Positions 27,362-34,599 are shown, numbered from the stretch's first letter. The stretch: DNA of 64,000 bases from Saprospiraceae bacterium UBA7687 (GCA_002482845.1 DLGT01000124.1:60326-124325), one strand, 5' to 3'. Program-made: numbers and translations. The notes: generated by a model not told the origin, from the letters alone.

Positions 27362-28693
27362 ATGGATAAAGTCAGTTTAGCATTACAACTTATATTAAGT
27401 CTCTCGATTCTTGTGGTTTTGCACGAAATGGGGCACTACCTACCGGCAAAATGGTTCAAGACAAGGGTAGAGAAATTCTACTTGTTTTTTGACCCTTATT
27501 TTTCCTTATTCAAAAAACAAATAGGTGATACAGAGTGGGGCATAGGTTGGGTACCTTTCGGTGGATATGTCAAGATCTCAGGTATGATCGACGAAAGCAT
27601 GGACAAAGAGCAAATGAAACAACCACCACAACCGTGGGAGTTCAGATCAAAAAAAGCATGGCAGCGACTAATCATCATGATAGGTGGTGTCACGGTCAAT
27701 TTTATCTTGGGTATCTTAATTTTTGCCGGTATCATCTTTTATTGGGGCGAATCTTATATAAAAACGGCAGATGCTAAGTTTGGCCTAGCTGTCGACTCTC
27801 TCGGTATGGAGTTAGGTCTTCAAGATGGTGATAGAGTTATATCTGCGGGTGGTGTCGCTATCGAAAAATTTAATCCAAGATTAGTCTCTAAAGAAATCAT
27901 CATCAATGAAGCTAAAGAAATCGTCATTGAGCGTGATGGTAAGGAAATGACCCTACCTGTACCTGCAGACTTGTCTGCCAAAATTACCAAATATGACAAC
28001 AAAGGTAAAGAACTATATTACTTGAGAGTACCATTTGGTATCGATGAAGTAGATACTTCAGGAACTGCTGCAAAGTCGGGTATCACTAAAGATATGAACA
28101 TCATCAATGTCAATGGAAATAATGTCGAGTATCAACATGAACTTAGAAAGTTATTAATTCCACTGAGAAATGGTATAGCAAAAATGACGTTGACCACAGC
28201 CAAAGATACTATTGAGAAATATGTAGCTGTTTCTCACAAAGCTACCATAGGTATCAAAATGCAGGCTGCGGAAATGTTTATCACACCATCTACAGAGAAA
28301 TTTGGACTCATGACTTCTTTTTCCAAAGGAGCTAGTCGTGCGGTCAACTTTTTGGGAGACCAATTGAAAGCATTTGGACAGATATTTTCGGGCAAAATGA
28401 AGGCGACGGAATCACTTGGTAGTGTGTTTTCTATGGCAGCAATGTTTGATCCTGAATGGGATTGGGCTATCTTTTGGGCGATGACAGGTAGTTTGTCTAT
28501 CTTATTGGCTTTCTTTAACTTATTGCCAATACCTGCATTGGATGGTGGATATGTAGTATTTCTGATTTGGGAAGTGATCACAGGCAAAGTTCCATCTGAC
28601 AAATTTATGGAAGTGGTCAATTACATAGGATTCATCTTATTGATGTGCTTAATGGTATTTGCTTTGGGCTTAGATATATTAAGATGGTTTTAA
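27362..28693 (+). CDS. rseP: RIP metalloprotease RseP (site-2 protease)
   Basis: A 443-residue inner-membrane zinc protease that cleaves anti-sigma factors and other membrane substrates within the bilayer. The HExxH motif is HEMGH at 21-25 in the first helix. The third ligand lies in LLPIPALDGG near residue 395. Between them are two PDZ-like regions (about 130-200 and 210-290). It is followed three bases later by hscB. Confidence 0.93.
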   Translation: MDKVSLALQLILSLSILVVLHEMGHYLPAKWFKTRVEKFYLFFDPYFSLFKKQIGDTEWGIGWVPFGGYVKISGMIDESMDKEQMKQPPQPWEFRSKKAWQRLIIMIGGVTVNFILGILIFAGIIFYWGESYIKTADAKFGLAVDSLGMELGLQDGDRVISAGGVAIEKFNPRLVSKEIIINEAKEIVIERDGKEMTLPVPADLSAKITKYDNKGKELYYLRVPFGIDEVDTSGTAAKSGITKDMNIINVNGNNVEYQHELRKLLIPLRNGIAKMTLTTAKDTIEKYVAVSHKATIGIKMQAAEMFITPSTEKFGLMTSFSKGASRAVNFLGDQLKAFGQIFSGKMKATESLGSVFSMAAMFDPEWDWAIFWAMTGSLSILLAFFNLLPIPALDGGYVVFLIWEVITGKVPSDKFMEVVNYIGFILLMCLMVFALGLDILRWF

Positions 28694-28696
28694 GAG

Positions 28697-29245
28697 ATGA
28701 TGGATATGTCTGAGTTGAATTATTTTGAGCTTTTTGATATAGAAGTTGCCTTCAATATTGATGAACAAGCACTTAAGACCAAGTATTATAAACTCAGTCG
28801 TAAGTGGCACCCTGACTTTTTTACCCAAGAGTCCCTAGAGCGACAAGCAGAAGTAGCCGTCATGTCTGAGAAGATCAACCAAGCTCACAAAGTACTATCA
28901 GACAGAGAAAGTAGATTTAAATACATCTTAGAGCTTCATGGAAAAATAGGTGGACCTGACAATCAAGTGATGCCAGCTGATTTCCTTATGGAGATGATGG
29001 ATATCAATGAGACGATCATGGACCTACAATTAGACTTTGATCAACAAAGGTATGATGAGGTGCTAACTGATATACAAACATTTGAAAATGAACTCAATAG
29101 TGGTGTATTATCTGATGTCGATCGATATGATGGAGGCGATAAGAGTGATGAAGTTTTAGATAAAATAAAAGATTATTATTTAAAATCAAAATATCTTTTG
29201 CGTATTAAAGAAAATATTTCTACCTTTGCGCACGCTTTGAAATAG
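28697..29245 (+). CDS. hscB: Fe-S cluster co-chaperone HscB
   Basis: A 182-residue J-domain protein. The HPD tripeptide that stimulates the Hsp70 partner is at 38-40 (RKWHPDFF). After the J-domain (about 8-80) the C-terminal three-helix domain, which binds the IscU scaffold, has LMEMMDINETIMD. Length and layout are typical. Its neighbours are not isc genes. It shares a transcript with rseP and is followed by tRNA-Leu. Confidence 0.9.
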   Translation: MMDMSELNYFELFDIEVAFNIDEQALKTKYYKLSRKWHPDFFTQESLERQAEVAVMSEKINQAHKVLSDRESRFKYILELHGKIGGPDNQVMPADFLMEMMDINETIMDLQLDFDQQRYDEVLTDIQTFENELNSGVLSDVDRYDGGDKSDEVLDKIKDYYLKSKYLLRIKENISTFAHALK

Positions 29246-29268
29246 AGATATTAATCAAAGACATTTCT

Positions 29269-29355
29269 GCCGAAGTGGTGGAATTGGTAGACACGCTGGA
29301 CTCAAAATCCAGTGCTAGCAATAGTGTGTGGGTTCGAGTCCCACCTTCGGTACCA
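29269..29355 (+). tRNA. tRNA-Leu (anticodon CAA)
   Basis: A full cloverleaf with a long variable arm. The acceptor GCCGAAG pairs with CTTCGGT (G1-U72 wobble), the anticodon stem CTGGA/TCCAG encloses loop CTCAAAA with anticodon CAA, the variable arm is GCTAGCAATAGTGTG-like, and the T-arm has GGTTCGAGTCCCA. CCA is encoded. It reads UUG codons. It marks the left edge of the accessory region. Confidence 0.95.
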
Positions 29356-29368
29356 GTAGAAATTAAAT

Positions 29369-29404
29369 AACCGTTGTGCATTCAGTTGTGCAGCGGTTTT
29401 TTTG
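29369..29404 (+). terminator. Intrinsic terminator after tRNA-Leu
   Basis: A 12-bp stem (AACCGTTGTGCA with TGTGCAGCGGTT, some G-U pairs) with a 6-nt loop, running into a T-tract (TTTTTTTG). It lies 13 bp past the encoded CCA and would end the tRNA transcript, and probably also rseP-hscB read-through. Confidence 0.8.
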
Positions 29405-29487
29405 TTTTGGATGGATGGTTGTAATTGGAATGGATGTTGTCAAGGATTACTTCAAGTATTTTAGGAAAAAGCTATCTAAAAAAAATC

Positions 29488-29518
29488 TTTGGAATTAAGT
29501 CTAAGTTACTTATCTTTG
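29488..29518 (+). promoter_or_regulatory. Promoter upstream of toxin-antitoxin module
   Basis: TTTG at 29488-29491, a 19-bp spacer and TATCTTTG at 29511-29518 match the Bacteroidota sigma-A consensus (TTTG-N19-TAnnTTTG) exactly. The antitoxin start is about 97 bp further on, leaving room for an autoregulatory leader. Twenty bases overlapping the -7 element recur at 30171 after the toxin gene. Confidence 0.65.
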
Positions 29519-29614
29519 TAAATATTATGTAAATAGCATATTTAAGTATAAAAGCAATATTTGGCACTTTTTTCATTGTCTTAGCGTTAAAGTAAAATAG
29601 TAAATTGACTTGTA

Positions 29615-29851
29615 ATGATAGATGTAGAGCTAAAAAATCGGGTAAAAGAAAAAATAGACACTATAGAAGAATCTTATCTTCTAGAAGAAATATTAAACCT
29701 AATTGATATAGAGAAGTCTGCAAAAGATGTTTTCATTATACCTGAATCACATAAAAAAGAGTTGGAAATAAGTCTAAACCAAAAAGATAGTGGTTTAGTT
29801 TTTTCAAATGAAATTGTAAACAAAAGGATTGCTAAATGGCTCTTAAGTTAG
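29615..29851 (+). CDS. Putative antitoxin of a RelE/ParE-type module
   Basis: A 78-residue hydrophilic, mostly helical protein, rich in Lys and Glu. No DNA-binding motif can be named with confidence. It is called antitoxin because its last 16 bp overlap the start of a ParE-like toxin on the same strand, because it has the size usual for such partners, and because it follows a strong promoter. The C-terminal LVFSNEIVNKRIAKWLLS could be the toxin-binding tail. Confidence 0.6.
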   Translation: MIDVELKNRVKEKIDTIEESYLLEEILNLIDIEKSAKDVFIIPESHKKELEISLNQKDSGLVFSNEIVNKRIAKWLLS

Positions 29852-30147
29852 AATGGACGGAAAGGGCAATTGAACATATTGTAGAAATACTAGAATATTG
29901 GGAAGAAAGAAATGGATCAAAAACTTACTCAATAAAATTGTATAGTTGGATGGAGACGACCTTAGCGATGCTCACTAAACACCCTGAATCAGGCAGAATT
30001 ACTGATAATAAAAGATTGTTTAAGAAAATTGTCAAGGATTATTTTATTTACTATACTTTTGATACAGAAATTCTTACTGTCATAGGTATAATAGATATGC
30101 GAAGGGATCCAGATTTTATACAGAAAATTGAGAATGAATCAAAATAA
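29836..30147 (+). CDS. RelE/ParE family toxin
   Basis: A 103-residue protein of the RelE/ParE superfamily. It has the ParE-like pattern: N-terminal LEWTERAIEHIVEILEYWEER helix, LTKHPESGRI turn, KKIVKDYFIYYTF strands and a C-terminal MRRDPDFI. Family members either poison gyrase or cleave mRNA at the ribosome; the sequence does not decide which. It overlaps the antitoxin gene and lies in the accessory region beyond tRNA-Leu. Confidence 0.8.
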   Translation: MALKLEWTERAIEHIVEILEYWEERNGSKTYSIKLYSWMETTLAMLTKHPESGRITDNKRLFKKIVKDYFIYYTFDTEILTVIGIIDMRRDPDFIQKIENESK

Positions 30148-30170
30148 TTTACCGAACTTTGGTCAAAATA

Positions 30171-30190
30171 ACTTATCTTTGTAAATATTA
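30171..30190 (+). repeat. Second copy of the TA-module promoter segment
   Basis: Twenty bases identical to 29508-29527, starting ACTTATCTTTG and continuing with AT-rich sequence. Similarity continues loosely for about 70 bp (AGCATAT, a T-run, then GCGTT), so the TA module is bracketed by imperfect direct repeats of about 90 bp. The TTTG box at 30158 is only 12 bp from the -7 element, so promoter strength is doubtful. No gene follows directly. Confidence 0.6.
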
Positions 30191-30288
30191 CAATTAGCAT
30201 ATAAAAGGATCAAATGTAGCTAAGGTGCTTTTTTTCAAGCCCTGGCGTTTAATGAAATATTCTTTTCAAAATATTAGAAATAAACGTC

Positions 30289-30498
30289 TATACATTATGT
30301 ATCCAAGTACATTTATTAAATATCCAAGTGCATACATTAGGTATGCCAATGAAAATATTAAATATCCAACTGCATATTTTAGATATCCACAAGGATAGTT
30401 TAAGTATTCACTTGAATACTTTCTGAATCTACAAAAATACTTTCTATATCCACATGAATATTTTCTGAATCCACATGGATTCAGAAAATATTTACATC
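30289..30498. repeat. 21-bp tandem array 1 (nine direct units, one inverted)
   Basis: Ten units of exactly 21 bp without spacing errors. Nine are direct with rough consensus xATAxTTTxxxTATCCAxxTG, the last three being closest to each other (AATACTTTCTATATCCACATG type). The tenth (30478-30498) is inverted, making a perfect 16-bp stem with a 4-nt ACAT loop at 30457-30492. Twenty-one bp is two helical turns. The minus strand is open through the array with a 7-residue repeat (xxGYLxY) but lacks a start. Function unknown. Confidence 0.85.
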
Positions 30499-30551
30499 AA
30501 TTTATAATGTATCCCCCTGGATTAAGAGGTTTTGCTTAAAGGTTACAAGAT

Positions 30552-30761
30552 AACATTCAAGTGTTACAATGGAACACGCAAAGGTTTCTTTGCAACACTT
30601 AAGTTGTACAAACTAATACTCTGACGTTTCTTTGCAATACTTAAAACAAATTAAAGAATGCTTAAACGTTGCTTTGCAACATTCAAGCATCGCTAAATAA
30701 CGTCTAAGTGAATCTTTAGAACACTGAAGTGTTGCAAAGAAACGCTAACTGATTACAAAGT
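30552..30761. repeat. 21-bp tandem array 2 (ten units)
   Basis: Ten exact-length 21-bp units, each beginning AAC or AAT, with a consensus close to AACACTTAAGTGTTTCTTTGC. Some units carry the core in the opposite sense: TTTCTTTGCAACACTT (30585-30600) and AAGTGTTGCAAAGAAA (30727-30742) are perfect reverse complements. Weak units may continue to 30803. No frame is open throughout. Together with array 1 it fills most of the ~795-bp gap after the toxin gene. Confidence 0.85.
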
Positions 30762-30878
30762 AATGGGATGGCGTTATAAGCTAATTAAGACATCATATAA
30801 TGACTACATCACTGATATATCAGCTATAAATGGATAGAGAAGAAATGAATAGTTCATTAATTATTTGTTTTGGGAAAG

Positions 30879-30910
30879 TTTGAATAAACGAAAAGTGTGT
30901 TGTAGATTTG
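30879..30910 (+). promoter_or_regulatory. Promoter of the DUF6881-like/macro-domain pair
   Basis: TTTG (30879-30882), 20-bp spacer and TAGATTTG (30903-30910) give a full Bacteroidota promoter 33 bp before the start codon. The spacer end AAGTGTGTTG and the sequence beyond closely resemble the promoter at 33764, suggesting duplication of a promoter-leader unit. Confidence 0.7.
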
Positions 30911-30942
30911 TTTTTTAAAATAAGTAAGTTGGCAGTAACCCT

Positions 30943-31212
30943 ATGAAGACACAATACTATAAACGACATTTTGACGAACCTCGGACAGAACAATCCGAAG
31001 TTTGGGGAACTTGTGACTATTACTTTGAAACAAATCAGGAAGGAGAAGTACTTCGACAAATTGAAGTTTATGAAAATGGAAAAACATTAAAATATGGCGA
31101 ACAATTTACAGAAGATGAATTTGGATTTCTTACAGACCAACCTCTTATATCTTCCGATTTTGAAAACTTTGCAATAACTAAAACTAACTTCGAAGTTCAA
31201 TGGCAAAAGTGA
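30943..31212 (+). CDS. DUF6881-like small protein
   Basis: An 89-residue soluble acidic protein. The central YYFETNQEGEVLRQIEVYENGKTLKY resembles the DUF6881 pattern of an immunity-like or TA-associated fold; the assignment is moderate. The N-terminus has RHFDEPRTEQ. The gene overlaps the macro-domain gene by 13 bp and shares its promoter, so the two products may work together. No function is known. Confidence 0.6.
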   Translation: MKTQYYKRHFDEPRTEQSEVWGTCDYYFETNQEGEVLRQIEVYENGKTLKYGEQFTEDEFGFLTDQPLISSDFENFAITKTNFEVQWQK

Positions 31213-31673
31213 ATTACATAATAGGTGACGCAACAAATCCACAGACAAAAGGAAACAAAATCATTGTTCACGTTTGTAATGATATTGGTGGTTGGGGTAA
31301 AGGTTTTGTAATGGCAATTTCTAAACGTTGGAAACAACCTGAACAACAGTATAGACAATGGTTTAAATCAAATGAGAATTTCAGCCTTGGACAAGTTCAA
31401 TTTGTGCAAGTCGAAGAAGAACTTTGGGTTGCTAATTTATTAGGACAACATAAAATCAATAGAGACGAAAATGGTAACGCACCAATTCGTTATGAAGCAA
31501 TTTTATTAGGACTTGAAAAAGTGGTACAATTTGCAATCGACAAACATGCAACAGTGCATATGCCAAGAATTGGTTGCGGACTAGCTGGCGGAACTTGGGA
31601 CAAAATTGAGCCTTTAATAAATAAATCAATGGTAGAAAGCGAAATTGAAACATTTGTTTATGACTTTAACTAA
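31200..31673 (+). CDS. Macro-domain protein (ADP-ribose/Appr-1''-p type)
   Basis: A 157-residue stand-alone macro domain. The ADP-ribose-binding features are visible: IIGDATNPQ at the N-terminus, IIVHVCNDIGGWGKGFVMAI (adenine and distal-ribose loops), then VHMPRIGCGLAGGTWDKIEPLI. This is nearest to Poa1p/Appr-1''-phosphatase-like macro domains. It could remove ADP-ribose from a target or clear ADP-ribose derivatives. Coupling with the preceding small protein raises the possibility of a DarTG-like pair, though no ADP-ribosyltransferase is seen. Confidence 0.85.
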   Translation: MAKVNYIIGDATNPQTKGNKIIVHVCNDIGGWGKGFVMAISKRWKQPEQQYRQWFKSNENFSLGQVQFVQVEEELWVANLLGQHKINRDENGNAPIRYEAILLGLEKVVQFAIDKHATVHMPRIGCGLAGGTWDKIEPLINKSMVESEIETFVYDFN

Positions 31674-31841
31674 TAAAAGGACACTTATTAAAAGCACCTA
31701 CGCAAAAGGCGAGGTTTCTTATTCCAAAGACAGTTTTGTGGGTAATCAAGCATTAGTTTTTCAAATCAAGTTTTGTGGTGAAAGTTCCGCCCTTCGGGTA
31801 GTCGCCAATCGTTATTTTAAACAAAATTATCATAAATCAAG

Positions 31842-32423
31842 ATGTCCGAAACCATAAAATACAAATGTAGTTGTTGCGGTAAAGTTCACGAAGAATGGCC
31901 AGCTTTGTCCTTCGTATCTCCAGACAATTATAACTCTTTATCAGAAGGAGACAAAAAAAGCATTGGATATTTGGATGCTGACTTTTGTACCATTAAATAT
32001 GAAGAACAAACAGATCGATTTATCAGATGTGTTTTAACTCAAAAAGTGAATGATCATTGTGAAGATTTATATTATGGGCTTTGGGTTTCGTTAAGTGAAA
32101 AAAGCTATTTGGATTATGAAGAAAGGTTTCAAAAAGAAAGCGAAGAAACTGTTTACTTTGGTTGGCTCAGCAATGACATTTGGGGATATGAGTTTGCAGA
32201 AAGTATTCCAATGAATGTAGTTTCGAGAAATAATGGAATGAGACCAGAATTGTTTCCCCATGAAAGCTTTAATCATTCATTCGTTAAAGACTACTATAAT
32301 GGAATCTCTAAAAAAGAAGCAGAAAAAAGAATTTCAGACATGTTGAATGTCTACGTTGACCACATTAATGAAAAAGGCGAAACTGAAAATAAAAAATGGT
32401 GGCAGATATGGAAATCTCGGTAG
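31842..32423 (+). CDS. DUF2199 family protein
   Basis: A 193-residue soluble protein beginning with a Cys-rich KCSCCGKVHEEWP motif (Cys9, Cys11, Cys12) and then LSFVSPDNYNSLSEGDK and the acidic FCTIKYEEQTDRFIRCVL, which are DUF2199 hallmarks. The family has no known function and often sits in accessory or toxin-immunity settings. The 168-bp gap before it holds no gene; it contains a TTCCGCCCTTCGGG hairpin (about 31785-31800). Confidence 0.8.
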   Translation: MSETIKYKCSCCGKVHEEWPALSFVSPDNYNSLSEGDKKSIGYLDADFCTIKYEEQTDRFIRCVLTQKVNDHCEDLYYGLWVSLSEKSYLDYEERFQKESEETVYFGWLSNDIWGYEFAESIPMNVVSRNNGMRPELFPHESFNHSFVKDYYNGISKKEAEKRISDMLNVYVDHINEKGETENKKWWQIWKSR

Positions 32424-32491
32424 ATGTGAAAGAATTGGAATAGGAAATTGATATCTTAACCTTAAAAAAGCGGATCATATAAAATATTGAA

Positions 32492-32938
32492 GTGAATCTA
32501 GAAAAGTATCAAATAGAATCTAATGAAGTTTTTGAAATCTTTGACTTTTATAGTCATGGACCAAAGGGCTTAATACATAAAAGGGTAATGTACTTGCCTA
32601 CATCAGAACCTAACTTATGGCAGCTTATTATGGGTGATTACAATCCTGAAACAGACAAACTAGATGTTTACAATGTAACCAATAACAATGACAGAGAAAA
32701 GGTATTGGCAACTGTAGGTGCAACTCTTTTTACATTTTTTAATAAACATCCCAAACTAATGGTTTATGCTAAAGGCAGCACAGAACCTAGAACAAGACTT
32801 TATCAAATGGGAATCAATCAATTAATTGATAAAATTGATCCTGAATTCTATGTTTTTGGGGAACTTGATGGAGAGTATGAACGTTTTAATAAGAACATAA
32901 ATTATAAATCATTCATTGTCGTAAAAAAAGAAAAATGA
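32492..32938 (+). CDS. DUF6934-like protein
   Basis: A 148-residue soluble protein with GTG start. The features FDFYSHGPKGLIHKRVMY, NDREKVLATVGATLFTFF and RTRLYQMGINQLIDKI resemble DUF6934, a family of small Bacteroidota proteins usually next to a ~60-residue gene. That is also the case here: the stop overlaps the next start by 4 bp (ATGA). Such pairs look like toxin-antitoxin modules but no activity has been shown to my knowledge. Confidence 0.65.
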   Translation: MNLEKYQIESNEVFEIFDFYSHGPKGLIHKRVMYLPTSEPNLWQLIMGDYNPETDKLDVYNVTNNNDREKVLATVGATLFTFFNKHPKLMVYAKGSTEPRTRLYQMGINQLIDKIDPEFYVFGELDGEYERFNKNINYKSFIVVKKEK

Positions 32939-33117
32939 AACCTAATCAAACAGCACAACTAGATCTAAAAAGAAGACCAATCATAGCGGTCAACAAAAAA
33001 ATTAAAAAGTCAGATAATTTTATTATCCCAGATCTCAAGGTAGAAGCAGTAAATGATGCGATAAAAAATACAAATTTGCTACAAATACTAGATAAATATG
33101 TTAACGAGAATCATTAA
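32935..33117 (+). CDS. Small basic partner of the DUF6934-like protein
   Basis: A 60-residue Lys-rich protein (LDLKRRPIIAVNKKIKKSDNF then a helical tail LLQILDKYVNENH). The 4-bp overlap with the preceding gene and the conserved two-gene layout support it being real. The basic N-terminus could bind nucleic acid or the partner. No family can be named. Confidence 0.6.
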   Translation: MKPNQTAQLDLKRRPIIAVNKKIKKSDNFIIPDLKVEAVNDAIKNTNLLQILDKYVNENH

Positions 33118-33207
33118 GCCGTAACTCATAATCGAATAATAATCAACCATTTCGTGACTTAACCTTTACTACCAGTTGTTATGAGAATTTTTAAAAAATT
33201 TCGGACT

Positions 33208-33663
33208 ATGAAAATTTTACTTTTTTGTATTTTTCTTAGTCTGTTCAAATCATTCAGTTTTGTTTATGGACAAGATACCATTAAATTAGAGAAAAAACCT
33301 AAAATTATATTGCATAGTTGGTATCCAGAATTCAAGGAATTTCCTAAACTTAAAATTGGTAAGAGTAAAGTACTTTTCTCAAAAATTCCTATGTTTGAAA
33401 AGTTACCTATTCGTAATAATGACATTAATTTAGAAACTTCAAACAATCAAGTAAAGATTGAAGAAACGGAAAAAACAAATCAATATATAGTTACCGTAAA
33501 TTCGACTGAGGAGACACATGTCGGATTTGAGCTATGGTTAGATTTGGAATGTAATGTTATACTGATTAAACAAAAAGGCAGATGGAAAAATATAAGAGAA
33601 TTATTTCCAACTAAAGAAAACAGGATATTAATTGATACAATTAAGTTAGAACTTGTAAAATAG
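33208..33663 (+). CDS. Uncharacterised exported protein
   Basis: A protein of 151 residues from the ATG that starts the signal peptide (MKILLFCIFLSLFKSFSFVYG, cleavage before Q); an ATG nine codons earlier would add a basic leader. The mature chain is basic, beta-rich and has no cysteine pattern. WYPEFKEFPKLKIGKSKV and EETHVGFELWLDLECNVILI are its clearest segments. No family recognised. It is probably periplasmic or surface-associated. Confidence 0.55.
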   Translation: MKILLFCIFLSLFKSFSFVYGQDTIKLEKKPKIILHSWYPEFKEFPKLKIGKSKVLFSKIPMFEKLPIRNNDINLETSNNQVKIEETEKTNQYIVTVNSTEETHVGFELWLDLECNVILIKQKGRWKNIRELFPTKENRILIDTIKLELVK

Positions 33664-33763
33664 ACTTTGAATGTTTTCAACTCCTTTTTACATCCTACCT
33701 GAAAAGATTGATTGAGCAGAAAATGATTGAATGAATCCTTTCACTTACATTTTCTATGATTAG

Positions 33764-33795
33764 TTTGGAAAAGCCGTAAGTGTGTCGTAGGTTTG
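33764..33795 (+). promoter_or_regulatory. Promoter of the 33822 outer-membrane protein gene
   Basis: TTTG (33764-33767), 20-bp spacer, TAGGTTTG (33788-33795): a complete Bacteroidota promoter 27 bp before the start codon. The -7 region and flanks (AAGTGTGTCGTAGGTTTG, then AACAAGTAA) parallel those at 30891-30928. Confidence 0.7.
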
Positions 33796-33821
33796 TTGTG
33801 GAAACAAGTAAATTATGTATC

Positions 33822-34487
33822 ATGAAAATTATCAAAGTGGAAACAAAAAAAGTTAAGTATTTAATTCTTTTTATGGTTTTAGGTGTTTTTCAATCACTTT
33901 TTTCACAAGATCATAAAAAATTTAGCCTGACCATAGAGTATTCCCCTAATTACTCAAGGTTAACTAATGAAGTTGTAAACGAAAGATTCAAACTTAGTCA
34001 CAACGCCTTGCTAAGAATGAGTTATCTTTCCAATGGAAAAATTAAACCAACAATTGGCTTAGGATTCTTAAATACAGGTGAGCTAGAAAGGTCCGATTTT
34101 GGCGGTCAACTTGGAATTGAAACCATCAAGTTCGTGCACAATTACAACTATTTATATGTACCAATTGGGGCAAAAATCAGTTTAGGTCAGTTTTATGTTC
34201 TTCCGGAAATAGGGCTGGGAATCAATATCTCAAATAAGACCAAACAGATTACCGAGTTTACAAATGGTGATATTGAAAAAGAAACGATAGACATACAACT
34301 TATTGCAGGTGAATTCAATAATTTGAGCATTCCAATTTCATTATCAGTTGGAACGGATTTCAAGATAGCAAGTAAATCTTTCTCAACAGGAATTAAAGGA
34401 TATTATGGATTAAATCAAGTAGTTAAGGATGTGCCCAGAGATAACCATTATTTTGGAATTGGATTAATAATAGCAATGAACCTTTAA
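33822..34487 (+). CDS. Outer-membrane beta-barrel protein (porin-family-like)
   Basis: A 221-residue exported protein; the ATG at 33822 is preferred to a GTG fourteen codons upstream, which lies inside the promoter. A basic N-terminus leads into a signal segment ending SLFSQ. The mature chain has eight or so amphipathic strands (SLTIEYSPNYSRL, LRMSYLSNGKIKPTIGLGFL, YLYVPIGAKISLG, FYVLPEIGLGINIS, HYFGIGLIIAMNL) of the small porin-like type. Role unknown. It ends the accessory region. Confidence 0.7.
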   Translation: MKIIKVETKKVKYLILFMVLGVFQSLFSQDHKKFSLTIEYSPNYSRLTNEVVNERFKLSHNALLRMSYLSNGKIKPTIGLGFLNTGELERSDFGGQLGIETIKFVHNYNYLYVPIGAKISLGQFYVLPEIGLGINISNKTKQITEFTNGDIEKETIDIQLIAGEFNNLSIPISLSVGTDFKIASKSFSTGIKGYYGLNQVVKDVPRDNHYFGIGLIIAMNL

Positions 34488-34599
34488 GTGAATGTGCAAC
34501 ATAAGAGCAGATTAGTAGCAATATCTCCTTAGCAGTCCTTACTTTTGTCATTGCTGATAGGTGTCATTAAACGAATATTAAAAGTGTAGATATTTTATT

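Noticed and set aside
28234..28620. Minus-strand frame of 128 codons
   Set aside because: Antisense to rseP; no start context or family similarity.
29508..30256. Integron cassette with attC site
   Set aside because: Direct repeats flank the TA module, but no convincing RYYYAAC/GTTRRRY pair with attC-type folding and no integron integrase were found.
30289..30761. CRISPR array
   Set aside because: The 21-bp units are contiguous and all similar; there are no constant repeats alternating with unique spacers and no cas genes.
31645..31857. Plus-strand frame of 70 codons between the macro-domain and DUF2199 genes
   Set aside because: It overlaps the ends of both neighbours and runs through a GC-rich hairpin; the translation shows no domain.
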